The notes: generated by a model from the letters alone, not told the origin. Shown: positions 35,633-45,233, counted from the first letter of the stretch. The stretch: DNA of 64,000 bases from Pinibacter soli (GCF_029961145.1 NZ_JASBRG010000007.1:1752173-1816172), one strand, 5' to 3'. Numbers and translations: made by a program.

Positions 35633-36548
35633 TCAGGCACTCGTTGTACTCCCTCCAAATATTTTCAACCACTTCACCAGCAGGAAGAATATCTTTAACC
35701 AACGCACTTACTTGTCCTATTTCTAATTCGCCTTCATCGAGGTCGCCTTCGAACATGCCTTTTTTGGCACGGCCACGGCCAAGTAATGTTTTCATTTCTT
35801 CTTCCGTAGCGCCGGAGAGTTCAGCTTGTTTTACTGCTTCAAAAAAATGATTTCTCAGGAGACGAACCGGTGCTAACTTTTTCATACTTAACAACGTATC
35901 TCCTTCTTCGCTGTTGATAACAGCATTCTTGAAGTTGATGTGAGAAGATGCTTCATGAGTAGCCACGAAACGGGTTCCCACTTGTATACCTTGGGCGCCA
36001 AGCACCATCGCGGCGAGCATTTGCCTGCCCGTTGCAAAACCACCAGCAGCAATCACCGGAATTTGAACCGCATCAACAACTGCGGGAATGAGCACCATTG
36101 AAGTAGTTTCTTCTCTCCCATTGTGTCCGCCAGCTTCAAAGCCTTCTGCAACTACAGCGTCGCAACCCGCTTGCTGTGCCTTTAATGCAAACTTGCTGCT
36201 GCTTACAACATGCACAACCGTAATTCCTTTTTCCTTTAAGACGCTTGTCCATGTTTTAGGATTGCCGGCGGAAGTGAAAACAATCTTTACTTCTTCGTCA
36301 ATAATTGTTTGTATGTGCTTGTCAATATCAGGATATAATAAAGGGACATTTACTGCAAAAGGCTTATCAGTTGCGGCTTTGCATTGTTGAATGTGATAAC
36401 GCAACACATCGGGATACATGCTGCCGCTGCCTATCATCCCTAAACCTCCGGCATTACTAACGGCACTGGCTAAGCGCCATCCGCTGGCCCAGATCATGCC
36501 GGCTTGTACAATGGGGTACTTCGTGTTGAAGAGATTGGTGATGTTCAT
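35613..36548 (-). CDS. nitronate monooxygenase
   Basis: FMN enzyme that oxidises alkyl nitronates such as propionate 3-nitronate; TIM barrel. MNITNLFNTKYPIVQAGMIW, AVSNAGGLGMIGSGSMYPDV, the glycine-rich FMN site IPVIAAGGFATGRQMLAAMV with VLGAQGIQVGTRFVATHEAS, and CDAVVAEGFEAGGHNGREET are family motifs. 311 residues. The C-terminal AHE plus stop are coded by a repeat arm, which suggests that the original gene end was overwritten. Confidence 0.92.
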   Translation of the reverse strand: MNITNLFNTKYPIVQAGMIWASGWRLASAVSNAGGLGMIGSGSMYPDVLRYHIQQCKAATDKPFAVNVPLLYPDIDKHIQTIIDEEVKIVFTSAGNPKTWTSVLKEKGITVVHVVSSSKFALKAQQAGCDAVVAEGFEAGGHNGREETTSMVLIPAVVDAVQIPVIAAGGFATGRQMLAAMVLGAQGIQVGTRFVATHEASSHINFKNAVINSEEGDTLLSMKKLAPVRLLRNHFFEAVKQAELSGATEEEMKTLLGRGRAKKGMFEGDLDEGELEIGQVSALVKDILPAGEVVENIWREYNECLSKLAHE

Positions 36549-36551
36549 ATG

Positions 36552-36668
36552 GCTGACGTGACTGAATAACTGAATGACTGAATAACTGAATGGTTCTTTT
36601 TCGATTTTGGTCGATAACTATCAACCACTCAGTTATTCAGTCATTCAGTTATTCAGTTATTAGTGATT
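36552..36668. repeat. intergenic inverted repeat with a 35-base near-perfect stem, CTGAATAA family
   Basis: 36561-36595 pairs with 36623-36657 at 34 of 35 positions. Each arm is a tandem chain (ACTGAATA, ACTGAATG, ACTGAATA, ACTGAATGG), and even the odd unit lies at the mirrored place. The loop is 27 bases. The element reaches from the ATG of the monooxygenase gene to the stop codon of the Smr gene. Confidence 0.9.
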
Positions 36669-37698
36669 AGTATTGAAAATAAATTTCCGTCGCTCCGTAA
36701 CCATACGAAGGTTGGTACTGGTTAACGAAAAATCTTACTTCTTTACGGTGCTTTAACAGATCGTGTATTTCGTCGCGAAGCTTGCCGCTACCTACACCAT
36801 GAATTACGGTGAGGCTTGGTTGCCTGTGCTGCAATGCCAGTTCGTAATACTTTTCGAACTCGCTTAACTGAAGCGACAAAATTTCGAAGTTGCTCATGTG
36901 CTTCCAGTTGTCGGTGATCTTTTCCATGTGCAGATCGATCACTGTACGTGCTGGCGGCAGGTTCTGGCGCACTTTGGACGCGTCATAAACCTTGAAGCCT
37001 TTTGCTGCCAGTTTACCTAATTCAAATGTATCTGCTTCGACCGCTTTTTGTGGATAGACATCAAACAGCTGATACGAAAACGTAGGTTCGCCTTTTTCCT
37101 TCAACTCTTCAATCTTTGTAAAAAGCTGTTTGGGTTTCAGTTTGAGATTGCTTTCGAAATGTGAAGCTTTATCTTTTTCGGGAGTGATCAGGGAAAATTC
37201 AAATTCAAAATTGGGACTGTCACTCAAATCGGAAAATGGCACGTCGTGCAAATAGAAATCTTCAAATGCGTGTACCTGGTTTTTCAAACCAAATTCAGAC
37301 TTGCCAAAGTAGTTGACTTTATATTCGAAATTGTAACCGGTTTCAGTTTGATTGATGAGGTGTATTTTGAAAAGTTCTACTACTTCATCGCCAAATTCAT
37401 CTGTTTCGAATTTTGGCAGAAAACTTAACCAAACGCCATTTGAAACTTTTTTGCCAATGGCTTTTGGTTTCTCTTTCGGCAACTGATCGATGTATTGTTT
37501 CGGCTTTTTGGCGGGTGGTGTTCCCAGCTTTTTTTCTGTAAATCTTTTAAAGTATGGGTAATCAAGCTGATCGTTATAAGCGGGAAATTTCACGCCTTTT
37601 ATTTCAACCATTACCATTGTGTCGTTAATAATATCAATCACCTCTCCTTCTTCGTTGGTAAGCTTTACCAATACTTTATCGCCAACTTCAAATTTCAT
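36667..37698 (-). CDS. DUF2027 / Smr-domain protein
   Basis: Cytosolic protein with an SH3-like N terminus (KFEVGDKVLVKLTNEEGEVI, about 1-45), a Bacteroidota-specific DUF2027 middle (about 80-215), and a C-terminal Smr domain (about 255-343) with DLHMEKI and VIHGVGSGKLRDEIHDLL. Smr domains are nucleases or nucleic-acid binders, known from MutS2 and from ribosome-collision endonucleases. This protein lacks MutS parts. 343 residues, ATG at 37698, with a -7 box 37 bases upstream. Confidence 0.9.
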   Translation of the reverse strand: MKFEVGDKVLVKLTNEEGEVIDIINDTMVMVEIKGVKFPAYNDQLDYPYFKRFTEKKLGTPPAKKPKQYIDQLPKEKPKAIGKKVSNGVWLSFLPKFETDEFGDEVVELFKIHLINQTETGYNFEYKVNYFGKSEFGLKNQVHAFEDFYLHDVPFSDLSDSPNFEFEFSLITPEKDKASHFESNLKLKPKQLFTKIEELKEKGEPTFSYQLFDVYPQKAVEADTFELGKLAAKGFKVYDASKVRQNLPPARTVIDLHMEKITDNWKHMSNFEILSLQLSEFEKYYELALQHRQPSLTVIHGVGSGKLRDEIHDLLKHRKEVRFFVNQYQPSYGYGATEIYFQY

Positions 37699-37734
37699 GC
37701 GGAATTAATTCTAATCTAAGTTAAAAAAGTAGCG

Positions 37735-37742
37735 CAAAGGTA
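37735..37742 (-). promoter_or_regulatory. -7 box for the Smr gene (TACCTTTG)
   Basis: Exact TAnnTTTG match followed by C on the minus strand, 37 bases before the ATG. Confidence 0.65.
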
Positions 37743-37764
37743 CAATTTTCATGCGACGCTTTTT

Positions 37765-37846
37765 GTTTCACGCAGAGAACACAGATGAGCGGCGACGCAA
37801 AGACAATTCACGCAAAGGCGTAAAGAAGCAAAGAACGCAAAGAGAT
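37765..37846. repeat. unpaired repeat arm, CGCAAAGG words; rest of the gap is non-coding
   Basis: GTTTCACGCAGAGAACACAG, CGACGCAAAGACAATTCACG and CGCAAAGGCGTAAAGAAGC follow one another. No complementary arm is present in the 300-base gap (37699-38000); the remainder (37847-38000) is A/T-rich without a visible gene. Confidence 0.6.
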
Positions 37847-38000
37847 TGCTTTTTGTACAAAAATATTTTTTGTTCAATAGTATTATTCAGTTGAAGAGTG
37901 CGACGCAAGAATGTTTAATTGAAATACAAATGCTTAGTTCAAAACCGGCCTTAACTTTTTGTGCTACAATCTTGAGCGCAGGACGAATGCAATTCACCCA

Positions 38001-38651
38001 TCACATTTTCGGATACATTCTTTCCACTTCCAGCACGATGCTTTCGATCTGTTTGTCATCACCAGAGGCGTCGTAGGGTTGTTTTAAACTGCTATTGAAG
38101 AAGAAGGCAACTGTTTGATAAACACGTGCGGTGAGTCCGCCTTTGTATTCTTTGATGATATCGTAGCAGTTGTTGCCTGTTTGGCGGTTGATTAATTTCA
38201 TCAACACTTTTCCCTGGTAAACAGACAGGTTGGTAAGGGGCTCGGTAAAATCTTTTCTGAGCTCTTTTTCTCTTGACTGAATGTATTTTTTCCGATCGCC
38301 TTCATCCATTTTTGTCACTTTGCTATTGATGTCATTCAGGATGATGCCGGCCTTCCTGGCATATGGATATGTTACATAAACAGCGTTGCGCAATCTCGTC
38401 CATGCTTCGAGTCGTCTACGCATTTCAGGAGGCATTGGAGCTTGCACCCATGTCCATTCCAGTGTGTTTGCAGGATAAAGTTCACCGTCGGCGATTTTGG
38501 CAGGAACTGGTATCGTATCATTGGGACCGAGTTCAGGACGCTTCACATCCCCTAATGTATCCTTTGTTTCCTGTGCCTCGGCACGGAATACGGAAAGGAA
38601 AACACCTAAAAGAAGCAATGCAACAAAATGATATTTACGCGTCAGGGTCAT
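38001..38651 (-). CDS. DUF4294 secreted protein
   Basis: Signal peptide (MTLTRKYHFVALLLLGVFLS, cut after RAEAQ) followed by the Bacteroidota DUF4294 domain: IPVPAKIADGELYPANTLEW, RRLEAWTRLRNAVYVTYPYA, LMKLINRQTGNNCYDIIKEY and LTARVYQTVAFFFNSSLKQP. 216 residues, periplasmic, function unknown. ATG at 38651. It is divergent from ribF with a 183-base spacer; an A/T-rich stretch there should hold both promoters. Confidence 0.9.
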   Translation of the reverse strand: MTLTRKYHFVALLLLGVFLSVFRAEAQETKDTLGDVKRPELGPNDTIPVPAKIADGELYPANTLEWTWVQAPMPPEMRRRLEAWTRLRNAVYVTYPYARKAGIILNDINSKVTKMDEGDRKKYIQSREKELRKDFTEPLTNLSVYQGKVLMKLINRQTGNNCYDIIKEYKGGLTARVYQTVAFFFNSSLKQPYDASGDDKQIESIVLEVERMYPKM

Positions 38652-38834
38652 GTTTACGACTACAATCTAAATATTATTCCAATAATGACAAAAAACTAAC
38701 CTTAAAAGCTGTCTTAAATACTATAAAATTTAGACAAGTTTTTTGCCTTCGTAAACCTGATTGATTTTCAATTGCAACCGCAAAATTTTGCGAAAATCAC
38801 TCTAACTGATTTAGTATTAACTTCGTCCGCAATT

Positions 38835-39776
38835 ATGCAGGTTCATACAAATATCGAATCGCTTCCATCATTCAGGAATGCGGTTGTTACTATAGGCACA
38901 TTTGACGGCGTACATATCGGGCATCAAAAAATACTTAATCAGCTGAAACAAGAAGCAAAACTTGTTGATGGCGAAACGGTTGTGATTACTTTTCATCCTC
39001 ACCCTAAAAAAGTGGTAACATCGGGCGCCGATCCGGTTTATCTACTAAACACCCCGGAAGAAAAAATTGCACTGCTCGAAAAACAAGGTATTCATCACGT
39101 CGTGATCATTCCCTTTACAGAAGCCTTTGCAAGCCAGACGGCTACAGAATACATCGAAAATTTCCTTTGGCAAAAATTCAAACCTCATACGCTTATAATC
39201 GGTTACGATCATAAGTTTGGCAAAAACAGAAGCGGCGATTATCACCTGCTTGAAAAATATGCACCAGAGCTGGGCTTTCGTTTGATAGAAATTCCTGAAC
39301 ACCTTTTGAATGAGGTAACGGTGAGTTCTACGCGCATTCGCCAGGATTTAAAAGCCGGACAAATCAATGAAGCAAATTTGCTGTTAGGTTACACTTATTC
39401 TTTTGAAGGAAAAGTTATTGAAGGAAATAAACTTGGCCGCACCATCGGCTATCCGACGGCTAATCTTCAAATTTTAAATGAGGAAAAACTTATTCCGGGC
39501 AATGGTGTGTATGCCGTTAATGTTGTGATTGAGCATTCCACCATTCATGCTTATCGCGGCATGATGAATATTGGTATTCGTCCTACTATTAATGGAACGA
39601 ACAGGGTTATAGAAGTAAATATTTTTGATTTCAACGAAGACATTTACGGACAAACATTGCGTGTTTCAATTCACCAATTCCTTCGTCATGAACAAAAGTT
39701 TAATGGACTTGAGGCATTGAAGGAACAGTTGGCGAATGATAAGCGGAATGCAGAGGCGTTTTTAATTAACAATTAA
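38835..39776 (+). CDS. ribF: bifunctional riboflavin kinase / FMN adenylyltransferase
   Basis: Makes FMN and then FAD. From ATG at 38835: N-terminal FAD-synthetase part with VVTIGTFDGVHIGHQKILNQ (nucleotidyltransferase HxGH-like motif) and HTLIIGYDHKFGKNRSGDYH; VSSTRIRQDL; then the flavokinase domain (about 185-313) with GNKLGRTIGYPTANLQI, GVYAVNV and GMMNIGIRPTINGTNRVIEV. 313 residues. An in-frame TTG 21 codons earlier was rejected. Confidence 0.97.
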   Translation: MQVHTNIESLPSFRNAVVTIGTFDGVHIGHQKILNQLKQEAKLVDGETVVITFHPHPKKVVTSGADPVYLLNTPEEKIALLEKQGIHHVVIIPFTEAFASQTATEYIENFLWQKFKPHTLIIGYDHKFGKNRSGDYHLLEKYAPELGFRLIEIPEHLLNEVTVSSTRIRQDLKAGQINEANLLLGYTYSFEGKVIEGNKLGRTIGYPTANLQILNEEKLIPGNGVYAVNVVIEHSTIHAYRGMMNIGIRPTINGTNRVIEVNIFDFNEDIYGQTLRVSIHQFLRHEQKFNGLEALKEQLANDKRNAEAFLINN

Positions 39777-39900
39777 TAAAGAATAATTAATAGCTGTGGC
39801 TGAGAAATAAGAATCAAATTCAACTCTGTTCAAACTACGATATAATGCCGCATTCAAAAACGAATGCGGCATTATTAATTATTCTTTATTAATTATTAAT
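39763..39900. repeat. intergenic inverted repeat, AATTAAT words, around a terminator
   Basis: The outer arms (39763-39795 TTAACAATTAATAAAGAATA; 39874-39900 TTATTCTTTATTAATTATTA) enclose the terminator hairpin at 39842-39875. Arm 1 includes the ribF stop and arm 2 reaches the stop codon of the convergent gene at 39896. Confidence 0.7.
39842..39875. terminator. bidirectional terminator between ribF and the DUF3857 gene
   Basis: 14-bp perfect stem (39842-39855 with 39862-39875), six-base loop; A/T-rich on both sides. Confidence 0.85.
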
Positions 39901-41941
39901 TTTTCTTCAACAATATTTTCGCATTATAGAACCCTTGCGCTGATTTAGTAAACGCTGTTATTTTTGTCCAGTCAGACGCGGGATAAAAGTTGTTGATGTA
40001 ATATTTCGTTGTATGTATTACGAGATTTTTTCCTTCTACTTTGGCTGTTGAAACAAAGGCACCGGCGGCGTTCTCGATTTTGATGTTGAAATTTTCTACA
40101 CCTTCAACAGAGTAACCATCGGGAATCGCGAACTCGATGTCATTAGAAAAAGTTCTTGGATAAGCCATGTAAATGTCCCTTGTTCTTTTCAACTGATCAT
40201 CTTTAATTTCCAATTGTTTTTCTATCACTTTTCCAAGTTCAATGATTGTATTCGGGCCTGCTTTTTTGGTCAGATTTTCAATGGTAAAAGATTCCGAATA
40301 TTCAGTCGTTGGCTGCGTTTCCCACATGCCTATGCTTTTTAAGTTGAGTTTAAAGTTGGAGATCTTTACGTCCATTTCAGATTCAATCTCGTCCTTTATC
40401 CTTTTGTCTCTTTCGTTGTAATCGGTTGTAAGGCGCTGCTCGTATTTGTCTTTTTCTTTGTTGTATTCTTTTATGATGCCGCCCATCAATCGAGATCTCT
40501 CCACCTGGTATTTAGGCAAATCATACGCTTTAAGATAATCATAGTTTGTAACCACCAATCCCTGATGATATTCTTTTGTGTGACCCTTCGCCACAACGTC
40601 TCTTTGAATGTTGATTTTAGTTTTATCAGCATCATCCAAAGAAACTTTTATTTGCATGTTGGTGATATTTTGCTCCTTTGAAGATGTACCAACCGTGTCA
40701 AGATTATCGATTGTATTTTTCACAGCAGCGTTAGTTCCTTCATATTGATAACCTGTTTCATCTGCAATAGAAAATGGCGTTGGCCTTGTGATATAAATTT
40801 TGGGCGTTGTATTTACACGAATCACCATATCACAAGACGAGAGATTCACGAGATTTGGGAATGGCCCATAGCTGCGCGAAGGCGCCAGCATAAGATCGTG
40901 GCTGATCTTGTATTTATTAAGGCATTGACTCATTACCAGGAAAAACTCCATTGGCAAATTGTCCAGTCGCAATGGATTTCCCTGCTGAATTCCAAAATAG
41001 GCTTTTAGGTAAAGTGGGTTGCGGAGAAGGTTATACAATTCGTACGTGATCTTTTTTTGATCAGTTTCACCTTTGAAATTTCCTTTCATGTAATCAACAA
41101 CAACGCCGATGTCAATGCCGGGAAATCTGCTGATATCGTTCAAGGTATTTACAGCCAACGTTTTTGCATCGGGAGATACCTGCCTGGCTTTAATGCGGTA
41201 CCTGAAGTTCGGCGCAGTTCTGTAATCATAGTCCCACAAAAGGTCGGGAGATTTTTCACGCATATTATCTTCCAGTGTATACACCACACATCCATCGCCA
41301 AACGATCGCTGGAACTCCGGAGCACCGTTGAAGCTTTTATAAGTAAGCTCCAGTTTATCGTACAGATTAAAACGCAGTGTTTGTTTTATTACCGGATATT
41401 TCATTTCCAATAATTCTTCATCGCTTAAAGAAGAACTGTTCTCATCTTTCAGTGCTGCGAAATAATCGATAATGTCACCTGGCTCAAGATTCGGAATAGG
41501 AATCTTCAATTCTTTGCCGCTACCTGCATCATCTTTCACAGCATCTTTCAGATCAATTTCTTTTTCGCCTCCGTTTGCTTTGATTACTTTGATGCCGAGA
41601 ATTCTGTATCGAAGGGTCTTCCCGAATAAATTTGTTTTAACGGTGTTGTTATTGAACGACAACTCGGAAAACTCCTTAACCGCTGCTTTATCCTGCAGCT
41701 TTATTCGGTAGTGCGAATTAAACGTTTCCTTGTAACCAGCCTTTGCGGTTTCCCATGAATGCTCACGCAAAACTGCTATCAATACAGCAGATTCATTCTT
41801 CCACTTTTCCGGCACTTTGGTTACTTTAAACTCAGCAGGTGCCTCGTCCCACATTTGTTCCTTTACTTTTTTTTCGGTTTGGGAAAAAAGAGCATAGCTT
41901 AACATCACGCTACAACCTAACGTAAGCAATACATTCTTCAT
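39896..41941 (-). CDS. DUF3857-type protein, catalytic residues apparently lost
   Basis: Signal peptide (MKNVLLTLGCSVMLSYALFS) and an all-beta DUF3857-like domain (about 50-260), then a region that aligns in layout with a transglutaminase core (about 290-410: NLLRNPLYLKAYFGIQQGNP, ISHDLMLAPSRSYGPFPNLV), but the GDC motif and its His/Asp partners of the neighbouring gene are missing. C-terminal 200 residues are beta-rich (AIPDGYSVEGVENFNIKIE). 681 residues. It lies four bases behind the 41946-43847 gene in one operon, so it is likely an inactive paralogue or partner. Confidence 0.85.
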   Translation of the reverse strand: MKNVLLTLGCSVMLSYALFSQTEKKVKEQMWDEAPAEFKVTKVPEKWKNESAVLIAVLREHSWETAKAGYKETFNSHYRIKLQDKAAVKEFSELSFNNNTVKTNLFGKTLRYRILGIKVIKANGGEKEIDLKDAVKDDAGSGKELKIPIPNLEPGDIIDYFAALKDENSSSLSDEELLEMKYPVIKQTLRFNLYDKLELTYKSFNGAPEFQRSFGDGCVVYTLEDNMREKSPDLLWDYDYRTAPNFRYRIKARQVSPDAKTLAVNTLNDISRFPGIDIGVVVDYMKGNFKGETDQKKITYELYNLLRNPLYLKAYFGIQQGNPLRLDNLPMEFFLVMSQCLNKYKISHDLMLAPSRSYGPFPNLVNLSSCDMVIRVNTTPKIYITRPTPFSIADETGYQYEGTNAAVKNTIDNLDTVGTSSKEQNITNMQIKVSLDDADKTKINIQRDVVAKGHTKEYHQGLVVTNYDYLKAYDLPKYQVERSRLMGGIIKEYNKEKDKYEQRLTTDYNERDKRIKDEIESEMDVKISNFKLNLKSIGMWETQPTTEYSESFTIENLTKKAGPNTIIELGKVIEKQLEIKDDQLKRTRDIYMAYPRTFSNDIEFAIPDGYSVEGVENFNIKIENAAGAFVSTAKVEGKNLVIHTTKYYINNFYPASDWTKITAFTKSAQGFYNAKILLKKN

Positions 41942-41945
41942 AGAG

Positions 41946-43847
41946 TTACTTTTTAAGGACTATTTGGTTATCATAAGATTTAGTGAGTTCTTTAACAGCG
42001 TTGTTCCATTTAGCAAAATTCTTTTTCTGAATTACCCCTTCGGGTATGTTCAGTTCTTTTGTGTAAATCACTTTATCACCTTCTTGTTTATACTGAACAC
42101 TAAAAGAAAATTCCGGTTCTTTAATGTTGATGTTATCAGGAAGTGTTGCCGCTTTGTAACCCTGTGGAATGGTTAATACTACTATTATTTTCTCGTGAAT
42201 TCTTTCTTTAAAATCAACATCGCTTTGCCGGTCATCTTTGATCACCCAGCTTTGAAAACTTTTTGAAGGATCAAGATCAATATAATATTCATTGTTAAAA
42301 GAACTTACAGCACCTGGATAAGAGTAGTTGCAATCAAATGTAAGCATCCCTTCTCTTTGATCAAGATCGGGCAGCTTCAGATTGGTGATTTTGATCTTGT
42401 CATTGCCATCGGAAGCGAAACTGCTCACCCATTCCGATTTATCGTCGTTCTTTGTGTAATGATATTGATAAAGGAAATTCTTTTTTGATTCTCCTTTTAA
42501 AGTCACGGTACATTTTCCTTCAAGCGCTTCGCCGTTAATGGTTGCAGTAATATTTCTTACATCTGCATCTTCGTCAGCAACCGGAATTTTTTCAACGATA
42601 AATTTATTTCCATCTTCAATCATTGCAGGACGCCCCTGTATGCGCAAAGCGTTTTCTCCAAACGGAACATATTTCTCTGTTCCATCGAGGAAATATTCTT
42701 TTCCTTTCAGGAACAAAGTGCAAATCATGTGATTGTTGGCAGCAAGTGTAGGGATTGATTCATACATAATATGTCGTGTGCCTATCCATGTTAGCCTTGC
42801 ATCATAACCTGCAGCTTTGAGCATCTCCCTGGTTAAATTTGCCATGCCTTTACAATCACCATATTTCTTTTCAAATACATGTTGCGCCTCATCCGGTTTG
42901 AACGCAGCCACACCATCTTCAAAAGCGATGTAACGAATGTTGTCCTGCACCCAATAGTAAATGGCCTTTACTTTTTCTTCGTCCGTTTTTTTATCTTTTA
43001 CAAGCTGATTAACGGTTGACTGAAGCGCTTGCCTGTCGGGCTGCAGCTGACTTGCAAGTCCGCTGTACCAACTATACAGATCGGCATTTGAAGACAGTAT
43101 CATCATTTGCTTTCCCGAAACATTGGCAGACTTTGGAAGTATGAGCAAATGCGGATAAGTATATTGCATACCGCGTTCCGCCCGCTCCGTTTTCATTCCC
43201 GTCAACTTTTTAGCAGTGTATTCAATAATCCTGTCGCTGCCATCAGCTGTTTCAGACTTTTTTATGGAATAGCCTTCGAAATTGAATTCTTTAATCTCTA
43301 TATCCAGCTCCCGGGGTATAATTAGCTTTATCTTTTTTTCCGCAGTTGGATATGAAGACGGGAAAAAAATGGTGCTCAAATATTTTGCATCGTAAATCTT
43401 CTTTTCAAAATGCGAATGCCATACCTCTCCCACTTCTTTTAACCTTAGCTGATGACCGCAGAATTTGCTATCATCGAAAAATAATCCATCGCTGGTATAA
43501 GTGCCACAAACTTTTTTATCATCCGGCGCTTTTTGATGCAGGTTGCTTTCCGCGTAGAACTTTTCAATTTTTGAGTTACCGTCATAAACCTGCAGAATGT
43601 TTATTCCATCATTGTATCGCAATGACAGCAAATCTTCATCGCCGGTTATCTCCACTTTTGCTCCTACTTTACTGTCTTTTGAAAATTCATAGGTTGTGGC
43701 TGTGCCAATGACATATACTTTATCCTCTTTGAATTGTTGTTGCAGGTCTTTTGCCATTTTGGGGTAATCCTGGCAAAAAGCTATAAGTGGCAAACAGCTT
43801 AGGGAAAGAATAGCTGTTTTCTTTAAAGCGGTATTCAGTAAGTTCAC
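41946..43847 (-). CDS. DUF3857 and transglutaminase-like domain protein
   Basis: Signal peptide (CLPLIAFCQ), DUF3857 domain (about 50-245, EIKEFNFEGYSIKKSE), then a papain-like transglutaminase core (about 285-395) with catalytic Cys in KKYGDCKGMANL (C332), His in ANNHMICTLF (H373) and Asp in FLDGTEKYVPF (D388). 633 residues, start codon GTG at 43847. Proteins of this type act in the periplasm and are thought to cross-link or cleave peptides; the substrate is unknown. First gene of a two-gene operon with its inactive-looking paralogue. Confidence 0.9.
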   Translation of the reverse strand: MNLLNTALKKTAILSLSCLPLIAFCQDYPKMAKDLQQQFKEDKVYVIGTATTYEFSKDSKVGAKVEITGDEDLLSLRYNDGINILQVYDGNSKIEKFYAESNLHQKAPDDKKVCGTYTSDGLFFDDSKFCGHQLRLKEVGEVWHSHFEKKIYDAKYLSTIFFPSSYPTAEKKIKLIIPRELDIEIKEFNFEGYSIKKSETADGSDRIIEYTAKKLTGMKTERAERGMQYTYPHLLILPKSANVSGKQMMILSSNADLYSWYSGLASQLQPDRQALQSTVNQLVKDKKTDEEKVKAIYYWVQDNIRYIAFEDGVAAFKPDEAQHVFEKKYGDCKGMANLTREMLKAAGYDARLTWIGTRHIMYESIPTLAANNHMICTLFLKGKEYFLDGTEKYVPFGENALRIQGRPAMIEDGNKFIVEKIPVADEDADVRNITATINGEALEGKCTVTLKGESKKNFLYQYHYTKNDDKSEWVSSFASDGNDKIKITNLKLPDLDQREGMLTFDCNYSYPGAVSSFNNEYYIDLDPSKSFQSWVIKDDRQSDVDFKERIHEKIIVVLTIPQGYKAATLPDNINIKEPEFSFSVQYKQEGDKVIYTKELNIPEGVIQKKNFAKWNNAVKELTKSYDNQIVLKK

Positions 43848-43915
43848 TGGTTCTAAAGGTTTACGATGTTCGAAAATTGATCTGCTATTTAACGCATTTA
43901 ATCACTTACTGTTGT

Positions 43916-43923
43916 GCAACAAT
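43916..43923 (-). promoter_or_regulatory. possible -7 box (TATTGTTG) for the DUF3857 operon
   Basis: One mismatch from TAnnTTTG on the minus strand, 69 bases before the GTG. The rest of the gap to 44120 shows no gene or repeat arm. Confidence 0.35.
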
Positions 43924-44120
43924 ATACAGGCGGGAATATTTAGTTCTTCGTCGTGAAAAACGATCAATTTCGGCGAGTAAGGGTCATTGCAGTCAAGGCT
44001 TTGGTTAAACAGCTTTTAGTATGGCAAAATAAAATGTATTGGCTATTAAAACAATAATGCCGGTTACTATTTGAACATTATTAAATAATTAAAGCGTAAC
44101 TCTATGAATCCTTTAATGAT

Positions 44121-44147
44121 AAAAAAAGCCGCAAAATATTTTGCGGC
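44121..44147 (-). terminator. intrinsic terminator after lipA
   Basis: A perfect 20-base palindrome (44128-44137 with 44138-44147) followed on the minus strand by seven T. Confidence 0.88.
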
Positions 44148-44170
44148 CCATTTAAATAAGATCATATTTT

Positions 44171-45124
44171 TTATGCGATCAGCATAGCTTTTTCTTCTTC
44201 CCATTTTTGTCTGCCATAGCCTGGAACAATATGCTTTTCGCTATGGTAACTTGAGCGAACCAACGGACCGCTTTCTACATAGTCAATGCCCAGTCCGTAG
44301 CCTATTTCCCTGTACTCTTTAAATTCATCGGGGTGCACAAAGCGCTGAACAGGCAAATGCTTTTTAGTTGGTTGCAAATATTGACCAATTGTAATAACAT
44401 CTACATTGCTTGCCGCAAGATCTTTTATTGTTTGGATAACTTCTTCTTTTGTTTCGCCCAGACCAAGCATGATGCCGCTTTTGGTACGCATGCTTCCTTC
44501 TTTCAAGGTACGCAACACTTCCATACTGCGCCAGTATTTAGCCTGTATGCGCACTTTCCGCGTGAGACGTTCAACCGTTTCGATGTTGTGGGAAACCACT
44601 TCGGGAGCGGCGTCTATAATGCGTTGAATGTTTTCTGTTTCTCCTTTAAAATCCGGGATCAAAGTTTCCAACGTTGTATCCGGATTCAATAATTTCACTG
44701 CTTTAATGGTATTGTACCAAATGATAGAACCACCATCCTTTACCTCGTCTCTGTCAACGGAAGTAATAACGGCATGCTTCACTTTCATGAGGTGAATTGC
44801 TTCTGCCACTCGCTGTGGTTCGTCCCAATCAATTGGATCCGGGCGTCCGGTGGCAACAGCACAGAATCCGCAGCTGCGGGTGCAAACGTTACCCAAAATC
44901 ATAAAGGTTGCCGTTCCTTCCCCCCAGCACTCTCCCATGTTAGGGCAGTTTCCGCTTTCGCAAATTGTATGAAGTTTGTGGGTATCAACAAGGCCGCGTA
45001 CGTGTTTGTAGCTTTCTCCTGTAGGAAGTTTTACGCGCAGCCAATTGGGCTTTTTAATCTTAGATTCAGTTTCAACTATATTTGAGACAATAGGTAATTC
45101 CTGCATAGCTTTTCCTTTTTCCAT
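44171..45124 (-). CDS. lipA: lipoyl synthase
   Basis: Radical SAM enzyme that inserts two sulfurs into octanoyl groups on lipoate-dependent enzymes. The auxiliary cluster ligands are in [16 protein letters not shown] (about 53-68), the SAM cluster in CTRSCGFC (about 80-87), and the C-terminal Ser ligand in RSSYHSEKH. 317 residues. The first ATG (45124) gives [15 protein letters not shown]; a second ATG at 45106 (MQELPIVSN) may be the true start, which would also free the ribosome site from the hairpin at 45129-45147. Confidence 0.96.
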   Translation of the reverse strand: MEKGKAMQELPIVSNIVETESKIKKPNWLRVKLPTGESYKHVRGLVDTHKLHTICESGNCPNMGECWGEGTATFMILGNVCTRSCGFCAVATGRPDPIDWDEPQRVAEAIHLMKVKHAVITSVDRDEVKDGGSIIWYNTIKAVKLLNPDTTLETLIPDFKGETENIQRIIDAAPEVVSHNIETVERLTRKVRIQAKYWRSMEVLRTLKEGSMRTKSGIMLGLGETKEEVIQTIKDLAASNVDVITIGQYLQPTKKHLPVQRFVHPDEFKEYREIGYGLGIDYVESGPLVRSSYHSEKHIVPGYGRQKWEEEKAMLIA

Positions 45125-45128
45125 GATC

Positions 45129-45147
45129 TCCCGATCTGCGATCGGGA
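45129..45147 (-). promoter_or_regulatory. hairpin directly before the lipA start
   Basis: 7-bp perfect stem (45129-45135 with 45141-45147), five-base loop, ending four bases before the first ATG. It could mask translation initiation, or point to the start at 45106. Confidence 0.4.
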
Positions 45148-45233
45148 CTATTTAATTCAATTTCAATGACTTAATGCAACAAACAATCGATAAATGGGAA
45201 ATTTACCCTTGAACCAAAGGCAAATTCATTTTG

